Positions 5,690 to 6,854 of a stretch of 6,854 nt of DNA are shown piece after piece (position 1 is the stretch's first letter; each line of letters opens with the position of its first letter). The translations under genes and the position numbers were made by a program. Origin of the DNA: Gammaproteobacteria bacterium (lineage in GTDB: Bacteria; Pseudomonadota; Gammaproteobacteria; DRJJ01); assembly GCA_011052255.1 (NCBI GenBank), contig DRJJ01000026.1:1-6854 (forward strand). The letters are read 5' to 3'. The notes under the pieces were generated by a model, which did not search any database, was not told the DNA's origin, and saw only the letters and a list, made by a program, of their open reading frames with translations.

Positions 5690-5889
5690 CCCTCAGACCA
5701 CACCTTCCAAATTATGACAGTACTTCAGTTACAAGCTACCGATTTTGTGAACAATTGTCAAACTTATGCCTACTGAATCAACTTTATTATCTAATACTTA
5801 TATCGATTTTTACGAATAATTTACAGGGCACATTACAGGTAATAACATAAGGTTTGAGCCAGGCAGGATACCCGGTTCGGCAGGCGAAG
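5690..5889. other. AT-rich intergenic stretch, no gene seen
   Basis: This 200-base stretch lies between the FNR-type box and the end of the sugar transferase gene. Only frames of 20 codons or fewer occur, none with a good ribosome site. An 8-base palindrome ACAATTGT is at 5751-5758. No hairpin followed by a T-run is seen after the sugar transferase stop, so its terminator is not identified. Confidence 0.5.
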
Positions 5890-6854
5890 CTACACCGCAC
5901 CTTTTGATAGTAAAACGACCGGTATGGTTTTAACCAGAATCTTCATGTCCAGGCCCAGTGACCAGTTTTCAATGTACTCGAGATCCAGTTCCAGCCACTT
6001 TTCAAAAGACAGATTGCTACGGCCCGATATCTGCCAGATACAGGTCAGACCCGGTTTCACGCTAAAGCGTTTTCGTTGTATCCCTTTATCAAACAGGGCA
6101 ACGTCCCGGAGCGACATCGGGCGTGGCCCAACCAGGCTCATATGGCCTCTGATGACATTAAACAACTGTGGTAGTTCATCCAGACTAAGTTTACGTAAAA
6201 AGTGGCCCACACGTGTTATTCTCGGGTCATTGGTTATCTTGAAATTAGGTCCATCTGCCTCGTTCAGGTCTTCCATCTCCCTGATTTTTTCTTCACTACC
6301 AAGCCCCATAGACCGGAACTTGATCATATTGAACAGACGCTTGTTTTTGCCTACGCGTTCCTGTGTAAAAAATACCGGGCCAGGTGAATCCAGTTTAACT
6401 GCCAAACCAACGAGTATCATAATGGGTAATACGACCGGCATGGATGCCAGAGTCACCACCAGATCGAACATGCGCTTGACGAGTAGCTGCAATTCATTCT
6501 GCGCCACCGGTTCAAATGTCAGCAACGGGATGCCGGCCAGATCCACCAGGCGTGTACGCATGACTTTCAGGTCAAAAATATCTGCCATTAGTCTGAACTT
6601 GACACCCTGCTCCTCGCAAGCCTCTACGATATAGGAAACATCACTGAACATATTACGGGTAACCGCGAAGATCACCTCATCAATTACCTTGTTACTCAGA
6701 ACCTGATCAATATCATCTATAACACCAATCACCTTTGAGTCACATAAATCTGTACCGACCTTGCTTTTGTCTGGATCAAGATATCCGACGATATGTACTC
6801 CCCATTCGGTGTGCTCATGCAGGGTTCGGGAAAGACGTTGTGCCCGCTCGCCAG
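5890..6854 (-). CDS. Polyprenyl-phosphate sugar-phosphate transferase, 5' end outside window
   Basis: This membrane enzyme starts exopolysaccharide or O-antigen repeat-unit synthesis by moving a sugar-1-phosphate from a UDP-sugar to undecaprenyl phosphate. The last 320 residues are visible; the frame is open to the right edge (GERAQRLSRTL), so no start can be given, and the internal GTG at 6732 is not it. Visible residues 1 to about 115 fit the Rossmann-like CoA-binding-type domain (HIVGYLDPD, VIDEVIFAV). Then comes the bacterial sugar transferase domain: KRMFDL with a hydrophobic re-entrant helix (about 126-153), SPGPVFFTQERVG, FNMIKFRSM, DPRITRVGHFLRK, SLDELPQLFNVI with the catalytic Asp-Glu pair at 225-226, MSLVGPRP, and PGLTCIWQISGRS. 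The ending YIENWSLGLDMKILVKTIP is typical of the family. The missing part should carry about four membrane helices. Sugar specificity (glucose, galactose or other) is not decidable. It probably belongs to a polysaccharide cluster to the right. Confidence 0.95.
   Translation of the reverse strand, partial: GERAQRLSRTLHEHTEWGVHIVGYLDPDKSKVGTDLCDSKVIGVIDDIDQVLSNKVIDEVIFAVTRNMFSDVSYIVEACEEQGVKFRLMADIFDLKVMRTRLVDLAGIPLLTFEPVAQNELQLLVKRMFDLVVTLASMPVVLPIMILVGLAVKLDSPGPVFFTQERVGKNKRLFNMIKFRSMGLGSEEKIREMEDLNEADGPNFKITNDPRITRVGHFLRKLSLDELPQLFNVIRGHMSLVGPRPMSLRDVALFDKGIQRKRFSVKPGLTCIWQISGRSNLSFEKWLELDLEYIENWSLGLDMKILVKTIPVVLLSKGAV

Noticed and set aside
5757..5762. TTGACA on the minus strand as a -35 box
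   Set aside because: No acceptable -10 hexamer lies 16-18 bases downstream and no gene starts nearby.
5714..5776. 20-codon plus-strand frame downstream of the FNR-type box
   Set aside because: It has no ribosome site and no coding-like or membrane pattern, and would start before the predicted transcript start.
5871..5889. Short inverted repeat TTCG/CGAA after the sugar transferase stop
   Set aside because: It is a four-base stem with no T-run on the minus strand, not a credible terminator.
5924..6634. Long plus-strand frame of 236 codons
   Set aside because: It lies wholly antisense to the clearly recognisable sugar transferase; its protein is basic, Ser/Arg-rich and matches nothing known.

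Overview
The window looks like chromosomal DNA of a free-living gammaproteobacterium of middling GC content. The FabI protein is very close in wording to enterobacterial and pseudomonad FabI, the peptide-transporter genes are of the Gram-negative lipoprotein type, and there is an FNR/ANR-type site. I cannot name the genus from sequence alone.

Layout. (1) 1-3343, minus strand: a tightly coupled ABC uptake operon read right to left. It encodes an unusually long family-5 solute-binding lipoprotein, an OppB/DppB-type permease, and the first 44 residues of a second permease that runs off the left edge. The open frames overlap by 4 and 1 bases. (2) 3344-3578: a divergent control region with candidate promoters on both strands and a repeat/hairpin in the transporter leader. 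(3) 3579-4358, plus strand: an intact enoyl-ACP reductase gene, fabI. (4) 4417-5463: a decay zone. A 66-codon minus-strand reading frame lies head-to-head with the middle of a type-2 thymidine phosphorylase. That piece is joined out of frame to a ribose-phosphate pyrophosphokinase, which carries an amber stop and a later frame-shifting deletion. The three recognisable plus-strand pieces lie in three different frames, so this is the wreck of a nucleoside/ribose-phosphate salvage gene pair. (5) 5487-5685, minus strand: an unlisted 39-codon gene for a likely single-pass membrane protein with a CxxC motif. A nearly perfect FNR/ANR box lies upstream at a class-II activation distance. (6) 5890-6854, minus strand: the C-terminal 320 residues of a polyprenyl-phosphate sugar-phosphate transferase that starts exopolysaccharide or O-antigen synthesis; its 5' end lies beyond the right edge.

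The modules (peptide uptake, fatty-acid synthesis, decayed salvage genes, an oxygen-regulated small protein, polysaccharide initiation) do not form one pathway. The most interesting parts are the small FNR-linked membrane-protein candidate and the salvage wreck with its deletion junctions. No CRISPR array, tRNA, rRNA, insertion sequence or phage gene was seen.
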